Below, in pieces: positions 11,901-21,629 of a DNA stretch of 64,000 nt. The notes beneath the pieces are model-generated. The model saw only the letters and a list, made by a program, of their open reading frames with translations, was not told the DNA's origin and searched no databases. Position 1 is the first letter of the stretch, and the number at the start of each line of letters is the position of its first letter. Made by a program: the position numbers and the translations under genes. The DNA is from Planktothrix paucivesiculata PCC 9631 (GTDB lineage Bacteria > Cyanobacteriota > Cyanobacteriia > Cyanobacteriales > Microcoleaceae): positions 109,936-173,935 of the forward strand of contig NZ_LR735008.1 in NCBI RefSeq assembly GCF_900009265.2, in the 5' to 3' direction.

Positions 11901-13234
11901 GTGGAGATGATTGGATTACCGCCTTTACAGGGAATGACAATATCTATGCTGGCGAGGGGAATGATACCGTTGATGCCACATCGGGCAATGACTTAGTAGA
12001 AGGGGCACTGGGTAATGATTATCTTCGGGGGAGTTATGGCAACGATACCCTGCAAGGTCAAGAGGGAAATGATATCCTCTTAGCGGGAATTGATGATCCT
12101 TCACTTTCCCAGGACTTAGAAGGACGGGATTTACTCTTGGGGGACACCGGAGATGATTTTCTCTCGGGTAACGAAAACAACGATACCCTGCTGGGGGGAG
12201 ATGGCAATGATATTGGATATGGCGGTCAGGATGATGACCTGATATTTGGAGACCACGGTAGCGATACCCTCTATGGCGACCATGGTAACGATACCTTGAT
12301 TGGCAGTCCTAGTGATGATTCGGCGATCCCAGCCCAGGAACAGGACGTCCTCTATGGCTACACCGGAGAGGATTTACTGCACGGAGGTATCGGTAACGAT
12401 ACGGTCTATGGTGGTACGGGCAATGATTTTATCTTTGGTGGCCAAGACGACGACTTGCTTCGAGGGGAGTTAGGGGCGGATACCATTTATGGGGATGAAG
12501 GCAATGACACCCTCTATGGTGACAACCTGAATATCGATGGTGAAACCGATCCTCTGAGTAACGAAGGAGATGGCCCCGATCTACTCTGGGGCGGAGCCGG
12601 AGATGATGTCATCTATGGTAACCGCAATAACGACACCCTGATGGGGGGTGAGGGTAGCGATACGGTTTATGGCGGTGAACAAGATGATGTCCTCTATGGA
12701 GATGGGGGAAATGATCTCCTCTATGGTGACCAAGGCACGGATATCCTCTGCGCTGGCGATGGGGATGACACAATCTATGGGGGTGTCGGAGGTGAGAATA
12801 TTGTGGGGAATAGTTCCGACCGAGATCAACTCAGTGGCGGTGCGGGCAATGACCTGATCTTGGCTAATGAGGGAGAAAATCTACTTTGTGGCGGTGATGG
12901 TAATGATAGCCTCTACAGTGGACAACAGAACGATACCTTGAACGGCGGGGCTGGGGATGATTGGTTGTTTGGGGATCTTGGTGATGATTTGATCACCGGA
13001 GGTATAGGTAAAGATCGTTTTGTTATCGGTGCTGATACTGGTTTCGACCAGATTACAGATTTCCAAGTAGGAGAAGATTTCTTGGTCTTGGCGAATGGTC
13101 TAACACTGAACCAACTGACTATTATCCAAGAGGGAACTTCCACCTTAATTAATCTGGGAGATCAGCCCCTAGTGCGTCTGGCGGGTGTACAGACAAATTT
13201 AATTACTTCTAATAGCTTTCAGGTCTTAGGTTAA
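5909..13234 (+). CDS. Giant exported DUF4347 / cadherin-like / RTX repeat protein
   Basis: A 2441-residue surface or secreted protein. Order of parts: an N-terminal DUF4347 domain (about residues 10-180) with an ISHG motif (His69) and an LLYGCN motif (Cys112); a beta-rich region (180-630); three virtually identical 116-residue cadherin-like modules (about 635-980); a (PTPxPT) linker; six or seven diverged modules of about 108 residues, each beginning near NQPP and holding an LSGTDxDGT motif; a second proline-rich linker; and RTX calcium-binding nonapeptides (GGxGxDxLx) from about residue 1975 to 2370, closing with an FxxGxDxGxDxIxDF-type segment. There is no Sec signal; RTX proteins of this type leave by a type I secretion system using a C-terminal signal. 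No secretion genes are nearby. The start is set by the ribosome site at 5895. Likely an adhesin or sheath protein. Confidence 0.88.
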   Translation: MSSNHNSIQDQVKTVVFIDSSVENYETLLQGVDPSAEVIILDPNQDGIAQISSILSTQKDIDALHIISHGESGSLRLGNTVLDQNTLSKYTEQFQKWQTGLSENADILLYGCNVASGSLGQSFVTNLSQLTQADIAASNDLTGNTAFGGNWALEVQTGNIETALAFSKNAIINYSGILVLPATNFTSITSTAVLSSYSAAGANAGNSGTNYTMNYGTGNDVKLTSFQAGVDTYNVVANLDILKLKRVNNPLVTGVMNTLWFDGSGSGTTITMKPSYQDNMEKALLSPILNMGVDNLFTNRDDTNNNNIERADFVSTSSLTAPTQHTKVGFFIGDRSNSTNFDSVKIAAITGIDAGNNPLSFGNLVTVNTTDWGDSGITIPKGQITRRSDNNTPPDTVQRFSNEAGLQNIFGVYVSFADLGINPGDTFYGYALFPPDVTSAMDRIGLTNVPLNTGNGGGLDLITGGLLVSSIITEPPVVDLNDNQGINGFNYSTIFTKGDIIPVNIASNSLATVSDPNDDIISLTLKISNVSDGVAEVLTIGNVDFPLNVNKTSPAITVGGTSFNVVYNDTLKLVTITRPGGSVIPTADLQTLLRGITYKNTSVNPTGGDRTVTVTASDGIYTNVNPAVSTITVNDPPTSGPNATTIPEDPSVPYTFSSSDFPFNDIDGDTLQTVKITQLPANGQLFYNGSPVTSLPVGGLDIPIANIAQLQFQPDPNENGTNYANFNFQVGDGTVFSGDNTFTINVTPVNDPPTSGPNATTIPEDPSVPYTFSSSDFPFNDIDGDTLQTVKITQLPANGQLFYNGSPVTSLPVGGLDIPIANIAQLQFQPDPNENGTNYANFNFQVGDGTVFSGDNTFTINVTPVNDPPTSGPNATTIPEDPSVPYTFSSSDFPFNDIDGDTLQTVKITQLPANGQLFYNGSPVTSLPVGGLDIPIANIAQLQFQPDPNENGTNYANFNFQVGDGTVFSGDNTFTINVEPTPEPTVTPTPVPTVTPTPEPTVTPTPVPTPAPTPVPTPVPTPAPENISPVADNLNAAVLPNSKIPVSLSGSDSDGSIASFTITSLPDIADGVLLLNGQPVQLNQVLTPQEAAQLQFQAIGTFNGGSFGYTVTDNQGATDATPATVTLIQPVVNQPPNANNINLVLTPNSTTTVSLSGQDPDGTVANITISSLPDVADGVLLLNGQPVQVNQVLTPQEAAQLQFQTTGNFNGGSFTYTVTDNQGLISPSPAVVNLISPAVNQPPVANNLNISVTPNTTVPVSLSGTDPDGTVASFKITSLPDIADGVLLLDGQPVTANQVLTPEQASRLQFQSTGSFNGSGFSYTVTDNQGLTSAGAGSIGLIEPPVNQPPIPNNLNTLVVPNSTVNTPTLSGTDIDGTIVNYTITNLPDQTDGVLLLNGNPVTLNQTITPEQAAQLQFQATGNFDGGGFSYTATDNQGTVSVQSAIVDLVLVDVNQPPTANNLNVPFLPNSISFIPPLSGTDADGTIANFTITQLPNPADGVLLLNGKPVELNQILTPEEATQLQFQSTGSSNEVIFAYKTIDNEGLISPTAATVSLVPLDVNLPPVANDLALSVQPNSTVNVPPLSGTDADGTIASFTITQLPDPADGILLLNGQPVTANQVLTPEEASQLQFQSTGNFDGGGFSFTVTDDQGATSTGTTVNLNFQPIPNQPPVATSKTLEATANTPISFNVLDQTTDADGTINLATVDLDPNTPGQQKTLTLENQGTFEVDDQGNITFTPVSGFAGVATLSYTVEDDQGKVSNPAKVEITLPNQPPIAENVTLEGVLNNSSAVELPDLVVTDLTGTVVSYDLTNLPTAEEGTLFLGETPITDPTQVQGLTPEQVQALTFTPNPNFTGSFVLNYQATDSFGATSNVATLNISVVAAPSVTPSPTPSPTPSPVPTPTPEPIPSPTPNPTPEPTPTPEPTPAPTSTPLPAPNQECGICLPAPELLDVAFPEPPVLGLISPNPTSNILNGTEDNDTLTGTVLDQSIFAFGGDDWITAFTGNDNIYAGEGNDTVDATSGNDLVEGALGNDYLRGSYGNDTLQGQEGNDILLAGIDDPSLSQDLEGRDLLLGDTGDDFLSGNENNDTLLGGDGNDIGYGGQDDDLIFGDHGSDTLYGDHGNDTLIGSPSDDSAIPAQEQDVLYGYTGEDLLHGGIGNDTVYGGTGNDFIFGGQDDDLLRGELGADTIYGDEGNDTLYGDNLNIDGETDPLSNEGDGPDLLWGGAGDDVIYGNRNNDTLMGGEGSDTVYGGEQDDVLYGDGGNDLLYGDQGTDILCAGDGDDTIYGGVGGENIVGNSSDRDQLSGGAGNDLILANEGENLLCGGDGNDSLYSGQQNDTLNGGAGDDWLFGDLGDDLITGGIGKDRFVIGADTGFDQITDFQVGEDFLVLANGLTLNQLTIIQEGTSTLINLGDQPLVRLAGVQTNLITSNSFQVLG
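7810..8853 (+). repeat. Three near-identical 348-bp in-frame tandem repeats
   Basis: Units start at about 7810, 8158 and 8506 and are all but identical in DNA sequence; the few differences are at the unit ends (for example ACAATTAAC versus ACCATCAAC). Each encodes one 116-residue cadherin-like module. Being a multiple of three, gain or loss of units keeps the frame. Such identity implies recent amplification or ongoing gene conversion, while the later modules of the same gene have diverged normally. Confidence 0.95.
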
Positions 13235-13269
13235 GCTAGATCCGTAGCGTCTTAAAACCCGTACTATTT

Positions 13270-13455
13270 GTGACTCGATCTCGTGATTCCCAAAAGTTGA
13301 TTTTTTCCTACCTCTTTGCCTCTATAACCGGTCTACTGGTCTTGTTATGGACGCTCAGGGGTCTATCTGTTTTAGCATTTATCCCGGGTTATGTGATTTG
13401 GATTTTGCTATTTCTGTCTATTGCGACTGGAATTATAAGTTCGGTGAGCCGATAA
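13270..13455 (+). CDS. Small two-helix membrane protein of unknown function
   Basis: A 61-residue protein starting with GTG at 13270, 35 bases after the giant RTX gene. It has a short basic N-terminus and two hydrophobic helices (about residues 10-28 and 33-56) separated by a small turn, ending SSVSR. No domain is recognised. There is no strong ribosome site, which lowers confidence, but the amphipathic pattern and the clean two-helix form are gene-like. It may be cotranscribed with the RTX gene or stand alone. Confidence 0.5.
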   Translation: MTRSRDSQKLIFSYLFASITGLLVLLWTLRGLSVLAFIPGYVIWILLFLSIATGIISSVSR

Positions 13456-13612
13456 ACTTGAGTTTCTAGGTTCACCGAACCTAATATATTATCTGCTTTG
13501 TAGCCATTGCAAGATGGACTAGATATTGCCCCTTGCTGTAATATTGCATGAAGGGGGTTTAGAACTCACAAAAGATTTTCAAATGTTGTTGTAGACCATT
13601 TAAGGAGAGGAC

Positions 13613-13810
13613 ATGACCCAAGTTATTCTGGGTGAAAATGAACAGCTAGAGTCAGCTTTAAGACGTTTTAAGAGGGAAGTTTCTAAGGCTGGTATTTTGG
13701 CGGATGTTAGAAAAAACCGTCACTTTGAAACCCCTCCAGAGAAGCGTAAGCGTAAGGCGATCGCTAATCAACGTCAAAGACGTGCTTTCCGCAAAAAACG
13801 GACATCGTAG
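13613..13810 (+). CDS. rpsU: 30S ribosomal protein bS21
   Basis: A 65-residue basic protein matching bS21: it begins [20 protein letters not shown], then has a conserved [10 protein letters not shown] segment and a strongly basic C-terminus ([14 protein letters not shown] and KKR). bS21 joins the small subunit near the anti-Shine-Dalgarno end of 16S rRNA and aids initiation. A strong ribosome site (AAGGAGAGG) lies just before the ATG. Upstream, at 13529-13556, CCCCTT and AAGGGG form a stem with a 16-base loop that may be a leader structure or the terminator of the preceding transcript. The gene sits alone, as it often does in cyanobacteria. Confidence 0.96.
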   Translation: MTQVILGENEQLESALRRFKREVSKAGILADVRKNRHFETPPEKRKRKAIANQRQRRAFRKKRTS

Positions 13811-13867
13811 CTCTAGTTTTGGTGATTTTCAAGACCTGAAAACTGCTTTTGTATCTACCGTGCCCCG

Positions 13868-13903
13868 ACTCCCGCTTAATGCCTCATGGATGAAGCAGGG
13901 AGT
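13868..13903. repeat. Hairpin downstream of rpsU
   Basis: ACTCCCGCTT (13868-13877) pairs with AAGC-A-GGGAGT (13893-13903), giving a ten-pair stem with one bulged A and a 15-base loop. It lacks a following T run, so it is not a classical terminator. It may end or stabilise the rpsU transcript, or be a small dispersed palindrome. No second copy was found in the window. Confidence 0.5.
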
Positions 13904-14096
13904 AACGTCGCGGATTTTGCTTTTTATGATCATCTTTAATTTTGACGTTTCAATTCTGACGGTTATATATAATGAATGAATTTAAACCCTTTTATTCTTC
14001 TGGATAAATTAGTTGATTTACTACTAGCTTAATTCGGAGAGTGACAAAAGAGAGTTAAGTCCCATTATTATATAGAAATAACTTGAAACTGATTAG

Positions 14097-15456
14097 TGGG
14101 ACTTAAACAAAAATAAGGAGGGAAATAGATGATAATGATTATAGAGCAAGCAGATAACGTTAAAGAATAACCCATGAAAGAGACAACCCCGGCAGCGATG
14201 CCCCCTTGCTTCGATAGATGGTGTGGTCGATTTGACGATATTTTCGGCCATCAAGCCCAAAAACGGGAATTTAGGAACTATTTAGGGGGATTATTGGGAG
14301 AAAGTGAGCGAAAAAACCTGTCGCAAATGGCGAATAACGCCGTAGGAGTAACTTACCACCGATTACACCACTTTTTAACCGAAGCTCCTTGGTCAGCAAT
14401 GAAACTAAATCAGCGTCGGCTGGAGGTGATGAATCAGTGTAAGCAAACCCAGATTAGTCGGGGATTTGCTCTAATTATTGATGATTCAGGACATCGAAAA
14501 AGCGGAAATTTTACCGATGGAGTCGGACGACAATACATCGGAGAAATCGGAAAAACCGACAATGGAATTGTAGCAGTAACGAGCCATCTATACGATGGCA
14601 AAAAAAGCTTACCATTAGATATAGAATTATATCAAAAAGCCGAGTCATTACCCTTAGGAAAAGCCGACCCCGAATTTAAAAAGAAACCAGAAATAGCATT
14701 AGAATTAATAGAGAGGAGCTTAGACAGAGGATATCGACCGGGAATTGTGCTAACAGATGCCGGGTATGGAAATAACACAAGTTTTTTACAAGAGTTAGAG
14801 AAAAAAGGATTAAAATATATAGGGGGAGTCGCCAAGAATCGAAAGGTAATCCTCAAAAAAGGGGAAGATGAAACCGAGGAAACTCGATTAGATAATTTAG
14901 CTAAATCGTTGCCCCAAGGAGCTTTTAGTGAAATTCAACTCCAACTGGAAAAACCCAAAACTGTGTGGGTAGCAACAAAAGAAATTGAATTATCAAAGTA
15001 TGCAGGGAAGAAAGTAATAGCCATCGTCATGAATGCTGCTACTTTCGACCAAGCCAGTGATATTGATTATTTAATGACTAATGTTGAAGCTTCAAAAGCT
15101 ACAGGAGAGTGGATAGTAACGACCTATTCACAAAGAAATTGGATAGAAGTTTTTTACAGGGAAGCAAAGGGCTGGTTAGGGCTAAAAGAATATCAAGTCC
15201 GAGATAAAAGAAGTCTAATCAGACATTGGATTTTGGTATTTTGTGCCTATACTTTTATTCTCTGGCATAGTTTAACTGGAGGGTTAAGACGTCGATGGGC
15301 GAACAAACCCTTAAACACATTTGTTGATGCCCTTGAAGCCTTTCGCACAGCGATTTCTTTTCGATTTGTGGAGTGGCTCCAGGATAATAGGGATGTATTT
15401 GCAGCCTACAAAGCAAGTTTAGGCTTGATTTGGGCTTGATTTTTGTTTAAGTCCCA
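14097..15456 (+). mobile_element. IS701-type insertion sequence
   Basis: A 1360-bp element. Its ends are inverted repeats: TGGGACTTAAACAAAAAT from 14097 and the exact complement ending at 15456, about 18 bp with no mismatch. It carries one transposase gene. The flanking four bases are TTAG on the left and TTAT on the right, so the target duplication is imperfect (IS701-type elements usually duplicate a YTAR target). A further copy of the right-end sequence, TTAAGTCCCATTAT, lies just outside the left end at 14055-14068. Both oddities suggest recombination between two copies after insertion. The right end cuts the beta-helix gene on the minus strand. Confidence 0.85.
14174..15439 (+). CDS. IS701-family DDE transposase
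   Basis: A 421-residue transposase filling the element. The catalytic acidic residues are visible in LIIDDSGHRKSG, VLTDAGYG and WIEVFYREAKGWLGL, in the spacing of the DDE endonuclease superfamily used by IS701. The N-terminus (FDRWCGRFDDIFGH, then RNYLGGLL) is also typical of the family. The frame is intact from ATG to a stop just inside the right inverted repeat, so the protein could be active. A 12-codon reading frame just upstream (from 14129) is probably not a gene. Intact length and perfect terminal repeats suggest recent arrival. Confidence 0.93.
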   Translation: MKETTPAAMPPCFDRWCGRFDDIFGHQAQKREFRNYLGGLLGESERKNLSQMANNAVGVTYHRLHHFLTEAPWSAMKLNQRRLEVMNQCKQTQISRGFALIIDDSGHRKSGNFTDGVGRQYIGEIGKTDNGIVAVTSHLYDGKKSLPLDIELYQKAESLPLGKADPEFKKKPEIALELIERSLDRGYRPGIVLTDAGYGNNTSFLQELEKKGLKYIGGVAKNRKVILKKGEDETEETRLDNLAKSLPQGAFSEIQLQLEKPKTVWVATKEIELSKYAGKKVIAIVMNAATFDQASDIDYLMTNVEASKATGEWIVTTYSQRNWIEVFYREAKGWLGLKEYQVRDKRSLIRHWILVFCAYTFILWHSLTGGLRRRWANKPLNTFVDALEAFRTAISFRFVEWLQDNRDVFAAYKASLGLIWA

Positions 15457-16946
15457 TTATTTGCCGTATCAATAGCGGGACTTCCTGTTAATAATGGATG
15501 AATTAAAACCCCATTAATGGGTTGTAAATCCCCTAATAAAGCATCAGCAACCAATTGAATATTAGGAGTTGCTTTCGTATCATTAGAATTTAATTCATTA
15601 GTTTGAATATTACCGCCACCGTCATTAAATTCGGTTCCAGTATGGTGTTTAACGTTCCAAGGATTTCCGCCATTATTAGCAATATTTTTGGATAAAATCG
15701 TATTTGTCAAGGTAACATTTGTACCCCCTCCCCAAAATCCACCTCCTTGAAATCCAGCATAATTATTGGCAATTGTGGTATTAATAATATTAGTTGAATT
15801 AGTACCATTAACGAGGGTAATTGCACCCCCTAAACCACTATTTTCGTCAATAGATTCGGCGCGATTTCCTGAAAAAGTGCTATTTGTAATGGTAGTAGGA
15901 GAGGTTTCACCCACCCATAAACCGCCACCTTGACTATAGGCTCGATTATTAGCAAATGTTGTATTATTTAGGGTTAATTCAGCATTTCCAGAACGTATTC
16001 CTCCTCCTAAAGAATTGCCGTTATTATTGGCTTGAATTGTATTATTAATAATTGTGCTATTTTCTACAATAATTTTATCGGGAGGATAGGCAAATAGAAA
16101 TAATCCTCCCCCCTGTCCAGAACCCGTATTTCCATCAAATACGGAGTTATTAATCCGAATAATTCCACCTGTTGATCCTGGGGTAGCATTAGCTCCAGAA
16201 GCGTTTGCACCATCGGTGTAAATGGCTCCACCTGCGCCGTGATAGTTACTTGAACCATTTGGAATTGTACCCCCTGGAACAGAAGTATTGTTAATAAATT
16301 TGGAATTATCAACAGTTAAATTACCCAATAAATGATTAATTGCACCGCCATTTATTCCCTTATTATTAGTAAATTCACTATTAGTAACTGTGAGAGAACC
16401 TGCGCTTTTTGTGGCGATCGCACCGCCTCCCCGTTCACTCCCGCCTAATGTGCCATCATTATTATTAAATTTGCTATTAATAACAACCGTATTGCTCCTA
16501 AAACCCGTATATATTCCGCCTCCAAATTGAGCGATATTATTATTCAGTTCACTATCTTCTAAACTCAGGTTGGTTGAACCTTGCATCCGAGTTCCACCCC
16601 CTGCACCCGCTTCATTAATTCCCTCAGCTTTCCCATTAGTGATAATCAGGTTTTTTAGGGTTGTATTAGTGGGTTGAAATTGGGGACTAACTTGAAGTTC
16701 AAAGACGCGAAATTGATTGTCTCCGCTAATAGTAATTTTACCAGGAGTTGCACTAGAAATGAGTCCATCAATGGTAATACTTTTATTAATATTTAATTGG
16801 CCACTGGTGAGTAGAATAGTTGGGTTAGGTTCATTGGCTAAACTCGAATCAAATTGAATAATATCCCCAGGTTGAGCTTCAGCGATCGCTTCTCTCAAAG
16901 AACCCACACCATTATCATTTAAGTTAGTAACAATCAAGTTTGCCAT
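15447..16946 (-). CDS. Beta-helix surface protein, cut short by the IS
   Basis: A 499-residue paralogue of the next gene upstream. It starts [20 protein letters not shown], the GSLREA element that opens many parallel beta-helix surface proteins, and continues with right-handed beta-helix turns rich in NN and GG (for example NNNIAQFGGGIYTG and [10 protein letters not shown]). The paralogue continues after SPAIDT with a proline-rich linker and RTX repeats; here the frame runs into the IS right end and stops after NNGT, the last residues and the stop being supplied by the IS. The calcium-binding and export part is therefore lost and the product is unlikely to be secreted. No continuation is found on the other side of the IS. 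Best regarded as a truncated gene. Confidence 0.85.
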   Translation of the reverse strand: MANLIVTNLNDNGVGSLREAIAEAQPGDIIQFDSSLANEPNPTILLTSGQLNINKSITIDGLISSATPGKITISGDNQFRVFELQVSPQFQPTNTTLKNLIITNGKAEGINEAGAGGGTRMQGSTNLSLEDSELNNNIAQFGGGIYTGFRSNTVVINSKFNNNDGTLGGSERGGGAIATKSAGSLTVTNSEFTNNKGINGGAINHLLGNLTVDNSKFINNTSVPGGTIPNGSSNYHGAGGAIYTDGANASGANATPGSTGGIIRINNSVFDGNTGSGQGGGLFLFAYPPDKIIVENSTIINNTIQANNNGNSLGGGIRSGNAELTLNNTTFANNRAYSQGGGLWVGETSPTTITNSTFSGNRAESIDENSGLGGAITLVNGTNSTNIINTTIANNYAGFQGGGFWGGGTNVTLTNTILSKNIANNGGNPWNVKHHTGTEFNDGGGNIQTNELNSNDTKATPNIQLVADALLGDLQPINGVLIHPLLTGSPAIDTANNGT

Positions 16947-17038
16947 TTTATTTCATCCTCAATTTATAGAATTTTAACAATATTTCATCCTTAAAAATAA
17001 TACAAAAATTTGTTTCATTTTTAAGGATAAATCAAACC

Positions 17039-19780
17039 TTAGTTCGGGTTAAAAGCTAAACCAATAAAATCTTCAGAAGTTAATAAATTAGGATTAAATC
17101 CTTTTAAGGTTGCCAAAATTTCCCCTGTACTTGAAACTTGAATTAAAGTATTGTTTTCGACCTGGTTAAATTCTAATTTTTCAAAAGTTAATCCTCCAGT
17201 TAAACCGATAAAGTCTTCCTCATCGGTGAAGTCATCTATCCAATTATTACCTTGATTTTCTCCTAAAACAAAAGTATCTTGTCCTTTCCCTCCCCATAAT
17301 AAATCATCTCCCAAATCTCCACTAATCAAATCATCTCCATCTCCCCCTAAAAGCGTGTCATTTCCCTGGCCGCCATAGAGAGTATCATTACCTGTTCTTC
17401 CCTTTAAAAAATCATTCCCTAAATTACCAAAGATTAGGTCATTATCTTCCCCTCCACAAATCATGTCATTATCTTGTCCACCATATATAATATCGTTTCC
17501 AAATCCTCCTTGTAATAAATCATCTCCCTGATTTCCAAATAAAATATCGTTGTCTTCATTCCCAACTAAAGTATCATTTCCTAAATCTCCAAAAAGAGTA
17601 TCATTCCCTTGATTTCCCCAAACTAAATCATTTCCTTGACCTCCATAAATAATGTCATTTCCACTTCCGCCTTGAAGGTTATCATCTCCTAAATTTCCCC
17701 AAATAATATCATCACCATCCTCACCTAAAACAAAGTCATTTTCCTGACCTCCATAAATACTATCGTCTCCCAAATCTCCGGTTATATAATCATCTCCTTG
17801 ATTTCCAAATAAAATATCATTTCCAAACCCACCATCCAAGTTATCATTTGCTTCTAAACCATAGAGAATATCGTCAGTATCTCGACCTAAAATCCCATCT
17901 GCTTCAGGTGTTCCTAACCCATTAGTTTGTTCGGGGTTAAAAATAGTATTAACAACAGGATTTTTAGCAGGTATGATATTAGGGATATCAATACATTGAT
18001 CTTGTAATTCAAGTCCGCTTGTTTCGCCTGGTGCGGAAGTTGGTGTGGGTGTTGGAATAGGTTGTGCTGTGGGAGTTGGTGTGGGTGCGGGAGTTGGCGC
18101 GGGAGTTGGTGCTGGGGTTGGTGCGGGAGTTGGTGCGGGAGTTGGCGCGGGAGTTGGCGCGGGAGTTGGTGCGGGAGTTGGTGCGGGAGTTGGCGCGGGA
18201 GTTACCACTGAAAACTCATAAGCACCACTATCAATAATTGCTGTACCATTTTGATCACCATCCATAGGGCGAAGCTGACCGAGTTGATCCGTTGTAGGTG
18301 AATTATTACTACTTCCTGTATCAATAGCGGGACTTCCTGTTAAGAGTGGATGAATTAATAACCCATTAATGGGTTGTAAATCCCCCAATAAAGCATCAGC
18401 AACTAACTGAATATTAGCGGTTGCTTTGATATCATTAGGGTTTAATTCCGTCGTTTGAATATTTCCACTACCGTTGTTAAGTTGAGCAGTAACGTGATGG
18501 TTTGTATTCCAAGTATTTCCACCATTAAATGCTGTGTTTTTAGATAAAAGTGTATTGGTTAACGTAACATTTGTTCCTCCCGATGATATTCCTCCACCTA
18601 AAAAACCCGCATAATTATTAGCAATTGTTGTATTAATAATACTGGTAGCAGTTGTACCATTAGCCAGAGCAATTCCTCCGCCTATGCCTTTTGTTCCATC
18701 TTCAGATTCAGCCCTGTTTCCTGAAATTGTACTATTAATAATCGTCATGGGAATTTGTTCCCCAACCCACAAACCACCGCCTTGACTCAAAGCGTTATTA
18801 TTCGCAACAGTTGTATTTTTAAGCGTGAAATTTCCATTGTTTCCCGGTCTAATTCCTCCCCCATAACTATCACCTTTATCATTAAAAACAACACTATTAT
18901 TAATGATAGTGCTATTTTCAACAATCATTTTATCGGGAGAATAACCATATAAATATAACCCCCCTGCTTGTCCGGCTGCGGTATTTCCATCAAACAAAGA
19001 ATTATTAATCTGAATTGTTCTTACTGTTCCTTCTGATTTAGCACCATCGGAAAAAATTGCACCCCCATAACCATTAGAAATAGCAGGGCCAAGGTTAATA
19101 TTTGCCCCGGGAACAGAAGTATTATTAATAAACTTAGAATTCTGAACATTTAAATCACAAATAACACTATAAATGGCTCCGCCATTAATTCCTTTATTAT
19201 TAGTAAATTCACTATCAATAACCGTCAGATCCGTTTGACTATCGGTAGAAATTGCCCCGCCACCTCGTTCACTTCCTCCTGGTGTTCCATCATTACTATC
19301 GAATTTACTATTAATAATAATTGTATTAGTTCTATAGCCCGCAAAAAGACCTCCTCCATACTGAGCTATATTATTATTAACTTGACTATTTTCTAAAGTT
19401 AAAGTGTTCAATGTTTTAACTCTAACTCCTCCCCCTGCACCCTCTTGCTCAACTCCTTGGGCATTTCCATTAACAATAATTAGGTTTTTAAGCGTTGTAT
19501 TCGTCGGTTGATTTTGAGCATCAGCTTGAACTTCTAATACTCGAAATTGGTTCTCACCACTAATAGTAATCGGAGTGGGAACTGTACCCGGAATTAGTCC
19601 ATCAATGGTAACACTTTTATTAACATTTAATTGACCACTGGTGAGTTTAATGGTAGGATTTATTAAACTTGCTAAACTCGAATCAAATTGGATAATATCT
19701 CCGGGTTGAGCTAGGGCGATCGCTTCTCTTAAAGAACCCGTCCCATTATCATTTAAGTTGGTAACAATTACGGCAGCCAT
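17039..19780 (-). CDS. Beta-helix / proline linker / RTX exported protein
   Basis: A 913-residue protein. Residues 1-30 carry the GSLREA motif; residues 30-490 form a parallel beta-helix with repeated NNxxxxxGGG turns; a lamin- or DUF11-free junction (about 490-525) ends in SGAYEFS; then an (APTP)n linker (about 530-590); then RTX nonapeptides such as [15 protein letters not shown] from about 635 to 850; and a C-terminal region with [17 protein letters not shown] that resembles the type I secretion tail of RTX proteins. Together these mean an exported, calcium-folded, probably cell-surface protein with a carbohydrate-binding or lyase-like helix; no catalytic residues are obvious. It lies 92 bp upstream of its truncated paralogue, so the pair arose by tandem duplication. 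Confidence 0.88.
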   Translation of the reverse strand: MAAVIVTNLNDNGTGSLREAIALAQPGDIIQFDSSLASLINPTIKLTSGQLNVNKSVTIDGLIPGTVPTPITISGENQFRVLEVQADAQNQPTNTTLKNLIIVNGNAQGVEQEGAGGGVRVKTLNTLTLENSQVNNNIAQYGGGLFAGYRTNTIIINSKFDSNDGTPGGSERGGGAISTDSQTDLTVIDSEFTNNKGINGGAIYSVICDLNVQNSKFINNTSVPGANINLGPAISNGYGGAIFSDGAKSEGTVRTIQINNSLFDGNTAAGQAGGLYLYGYSPDKMIVENSTIINNSVVFNDKGDSYGGGIRPGNNGNFTLKNTTVANNNALSQGGGLWVGEQIPMTIINSTISGNRAESEDGTKGIGGGIALANGTTATSIINTTIANNYAGFLGGGISSGGTNVTLTNTLLSKNTAFNGGNTWNTNHHVTAQLNNGSGNIQTTELNPNDIKATANIQLVADALLGDLQPINGLLIHPLLTGSPAIDTGSSNNSPTTDQLGQLRPMDGDQNGTAIIDSGAYEFSVVTPAPTPAPTPAPTPAPTPAPTPAPTPAPTPAPTPAPTPAPTPTPTAQPIPTPTPTSAPGETSGLELQDQCIDIPNIIPAKNPVVNTIFNPEQTNGLGTPEADGILGRDTDDILYGLEANDNLDGGFGNDILFGNQGDDYITGDLGDDSIYGGQENDFVLGEDGDDIIWGNLGDDNLQGGSGNDIIYGGQGNDLVWGNQGNDTLFGDLGNDTLVGNEDNDILFGNQGDDLLQGGFGNDIIYGGQDNDMICGGEDNDLIFGNLGNDFLKGRTGNDTLYGGQGNDTLLGGDGDDLISGDLGDDLLWGGKGQDTFVLGENQGNNWIDDFTDEEDFIGLTGGLTFEKLEFNQVENNTLIQVSSTGEILATLKGFNPNLLTSEDFIGLAFNPN
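18068..18204 (-). repeat. 12-bp minisatellite encoding the (APTP)n linker
   Basis: About eleven copies of a 12-bp unit (plus strand form GCGGGAGTTGGN) encode alternating Ala-Pro-Thr-Pro. Third-base variants (GGC/GGT) alternate in blocks, a sign of slippage or unequal exchange. Unit number can change without breaking the frame, altering the distance between the beta-helix and the RTX domain. Confidence 0.9.
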
Positions 19781-20498
19781 TACGAGTAATCCTAATTTTA
19801 GGTATGATTTTCAGACAATTATCTTTTCAATCACAGTTCATAAATATCCGGTTATCTGGGATATTTTTTTAATCTTCTAGCCTTTTTTGTCGAGGGCTAA
19901 AATAAATAGAATTAGCGATCGCAATTTCCCATGAAATTGGACAGAAAATTTCAACCCTTGATCATTTTGATCTAAGGGTTGAGAAAAACATGATACTGTT
20001 ATTAGTCCATAAAAGACTAAGATTATAGTATAGAATTGGGCAAAACTTTTGATTTCTGAAAAAATCCCATTCTGGTGTTGATTAAAAAGAAGGGATTTAA
20101 CCTCATTTTTGATAGGAAAAACTATCCTAGAAGCATTTCCTAAGCATAATCCCAGCCAAACGAGGGTTAAATTAAAATATCCAGAAAAGCACAAGGTTGA
20201 AACAGCAGGCATTTTTTAGACTCTCAAAGGGTGCATATTAGTAGATACATCCCTATCATAATCAAGTCAGGCTACACTATATATTTGACGAAAAACCTTG
20301 AATCAGAGTTTCCCTATTCTCAATATTTAGAATTGACTCAGATTCACCCTATTGTAATAAATAGATTGGCGCTTTCACCCAGCCACCACAGGAAAGCACC
20401 AATCCAAACGTGGCATACTGCCAAGAAGCCACAAAAGCATATTACTAAAGCCTAAATTGTCTTGATTCAAGCTCTAATCTATTAATAGCCTAATTGCT

Positions 20499-20579
20499 GG
20501 GTTTTTCCATCAGAAATTATACGGAACTTTTTTAGCAAAAAAGAACATCGTATCTCCGAGAAATTATGGAGAAAAACCC
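20499..20579. repeat. 81-bp palindromic element
   Basis: The ends are GGGTTTTTC (20499-20507) and GAAAAACCC (20571-20579), a perfect 9-bp inverted pair. Inside, CTTTTTT-AGC-AAAAAAG forms a second perfect palindrome at the centre flanked by ACG/CGT. The whole can fold into a long hairpin. It resembles a small MITE or an intergenic repeat; no second copy is present in the window to confirm this. Confidence 0.5.
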
Positions 20580-20580
20580 C

Positions 20581-20610
20581 AATAAAAAGGAGCGGGTTAT
20601 CACCCACTCC
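20581..20610 (-). terminator. Rho-independent terminator of the BI-1-like gene
   Basis: On the minus strand GGAGTGGGT-GATA-ACCCGCTCC forms a stem with a single mismatch and a four-base loop, followed directly by TTTTTATT. It lies about 110 bases after the stop of the minus-strand gene at 20721. Confidence 0.85.
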
Positions 20611-20720
20611 CTTAATTTATAGTAATCGCCCGACTCACGGTGTTTGACATAGACTGAGGCAACAAAGCTAGATTTTCCTCTGTGTTGCCTTGCTCCGAGC
20701 GCTTTCTATTCTGCTAAAAA

Positions 20721-21446
20721 TTAATCCCGATTAAAGGCAATCAGTAGGCGCAGAATGAAGATAAATAGGTTGATGTAAGTCAAATACATCGATAATGCGG
20801 CGGATAAATACTGTTTGTCGGTGTAAGCACGGGGAAGCAAATAAAAATCAACCACCGCCGCCCCCACAAATAGCAACACTCCCAGGCCAGAAATCCCAAT
20901 TTCTAACCAAGAAGGGGCAATGATTCCAAAGAAACTCAGGACAAATTGGGCTAAAATCACCACGAATAGGGAAATAATTCCCAGACGGATAGTTTTGGTC
21001 AAAGCCATCCCATCGGACTCGGAGAGGTTAGACCCAATCGAACGCGCCCCGATAAAGGTGACTCCACATCCTAAAGCCGCCACCCCAATTCCAGAGACCC
21101 CAACACCACTTGTACCTAATGCCAGGGCTACTAGACCTGTGAGGGTATAGCCCGTTAGTAGGCTGTAGGTTGCTAATAGTGGTAAAGCCGCCTGATTATT
21201 ACCCTTGTTGGCGATACCCGAAGCCACAAAAAACAAAGCGATTTGGGCAATGAAGGCGACCCAGAAGGTCGTCATAAATAATCCAGGGTTAGCCGCGGCA
21301 ACATTCAGACCCCCAAAAGTACCCAGGGCGGTCAGAATTAACCCGCCTCCCACATAGGGTAAGGCGTTAGCAATCACATTAGGGCCAACAATAGCCTCAT
21401 TTCTAGCCTCTCGTACAGCTTGACGGAAATTACTGGTACTGGTCAT
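20721..21446 (-). CDS. Bax inhibitor-1-like integral membrane protein
   Basis: A 241-residue protein with about seven hydrophobic helices and a soluble N-terminus of some 25 residues. The last helices read ALSMYLTYINLFIFILRLL, the characteristic C-terminal signature of the BI-1/YccA/YbhL family. Members are membrane proteins, some of them pH-sensitive calcium leak channels; the bacterial role is not settled. The gene is a single unit with its own terminator. Upstream of its ATG the DNA quickly passes into a repeat block. Family call is good; function remains general. Confidence 0.8.
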   Translation of the reverse strand: MTSTSNFRQAVREARNEAIVGPNVIANALPYVGGGLILTALGTFGGLNVAAANPGLFMTTFWVAFIAQIALFFVASGIANKGNNQAALPLLATYSLLTGYTLTGLVALALGTSGVGVSGIGVAALGCGVTFIGARSIGSNLSESDGMALTKTIRLGIISLFVVILAQFVLSFFGIIAPSWLEIGISGLGVLLFVGAAVVDFYLLPRAYTDKQYLSAALSMYLTYINLFIFILRLLIAFNRD

Positions 21447-21611
21447 ATCATCCTTCCATAATCAACACTACCTCCCTATAATTTAGCGAACCCTGGGAAT
21501 TTGGGGTAGATGTTGATTTCCACATGGGGAGGGAATTACGAATTACGAATTACGAATTACGAAGGGGTAATACTTCGACTTCGCTCAGTAACAGGGTAAT
21601 GGGTAATGGGT
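21447..21611. repeat. AATTACG heptamers plus dispersed block
   Basis: The BI-1-like gene's upstream region contains, from 21534 to 21563, about four AATTACG heptamers and then, to 21610, the block with ACTTCGACTTCGCTCAGTAA and GGGTAATGGG. These are the same two modules that fill 3713-3806 in the other orientation. They abut the left end of the IS-interrupted inverted-repeat element. Confidence 0.88.
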
Positions 21612-21629
21612 TATATAGCACTACGCATT

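Larger units (their letters stand above)
19781..20720. other. Long intergenic region with hairpins, no supported gene
   Basis: Some 940 AT-rich bases. Two open frames (19877-20212 minus and 20231-20455 plus) have no ribosome site, no recognisable domain and poor composition, so I do not call them. The region holds an inverted-repeat element (20499-20579), the terminator of the BI-1-like gene (20581-20610) and an extra hairpin, AGGCAACA (20657-20664) with TGTTGCCT (20683-20690), close behind that gene. The promoter of the beta-helix gene should lie near 19781-19900. Confidence 0.6.

Noticed and set aside
13704-13979. 91-codon frame overlapping rpsU
   Set aside because: It overlaps rpsU in another frame and the remainder covers a hairpin; no family.
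19877-20212. 111-codon minus-strand frame
   Set aside because: No ribosome site, no recognisable family, chance-like composition in an AT-rich gap.
20231-20455. 74-codon plus-strand frame
   Set aside because: No start signal and no domain; mixed composition typical of non-coding DNA.
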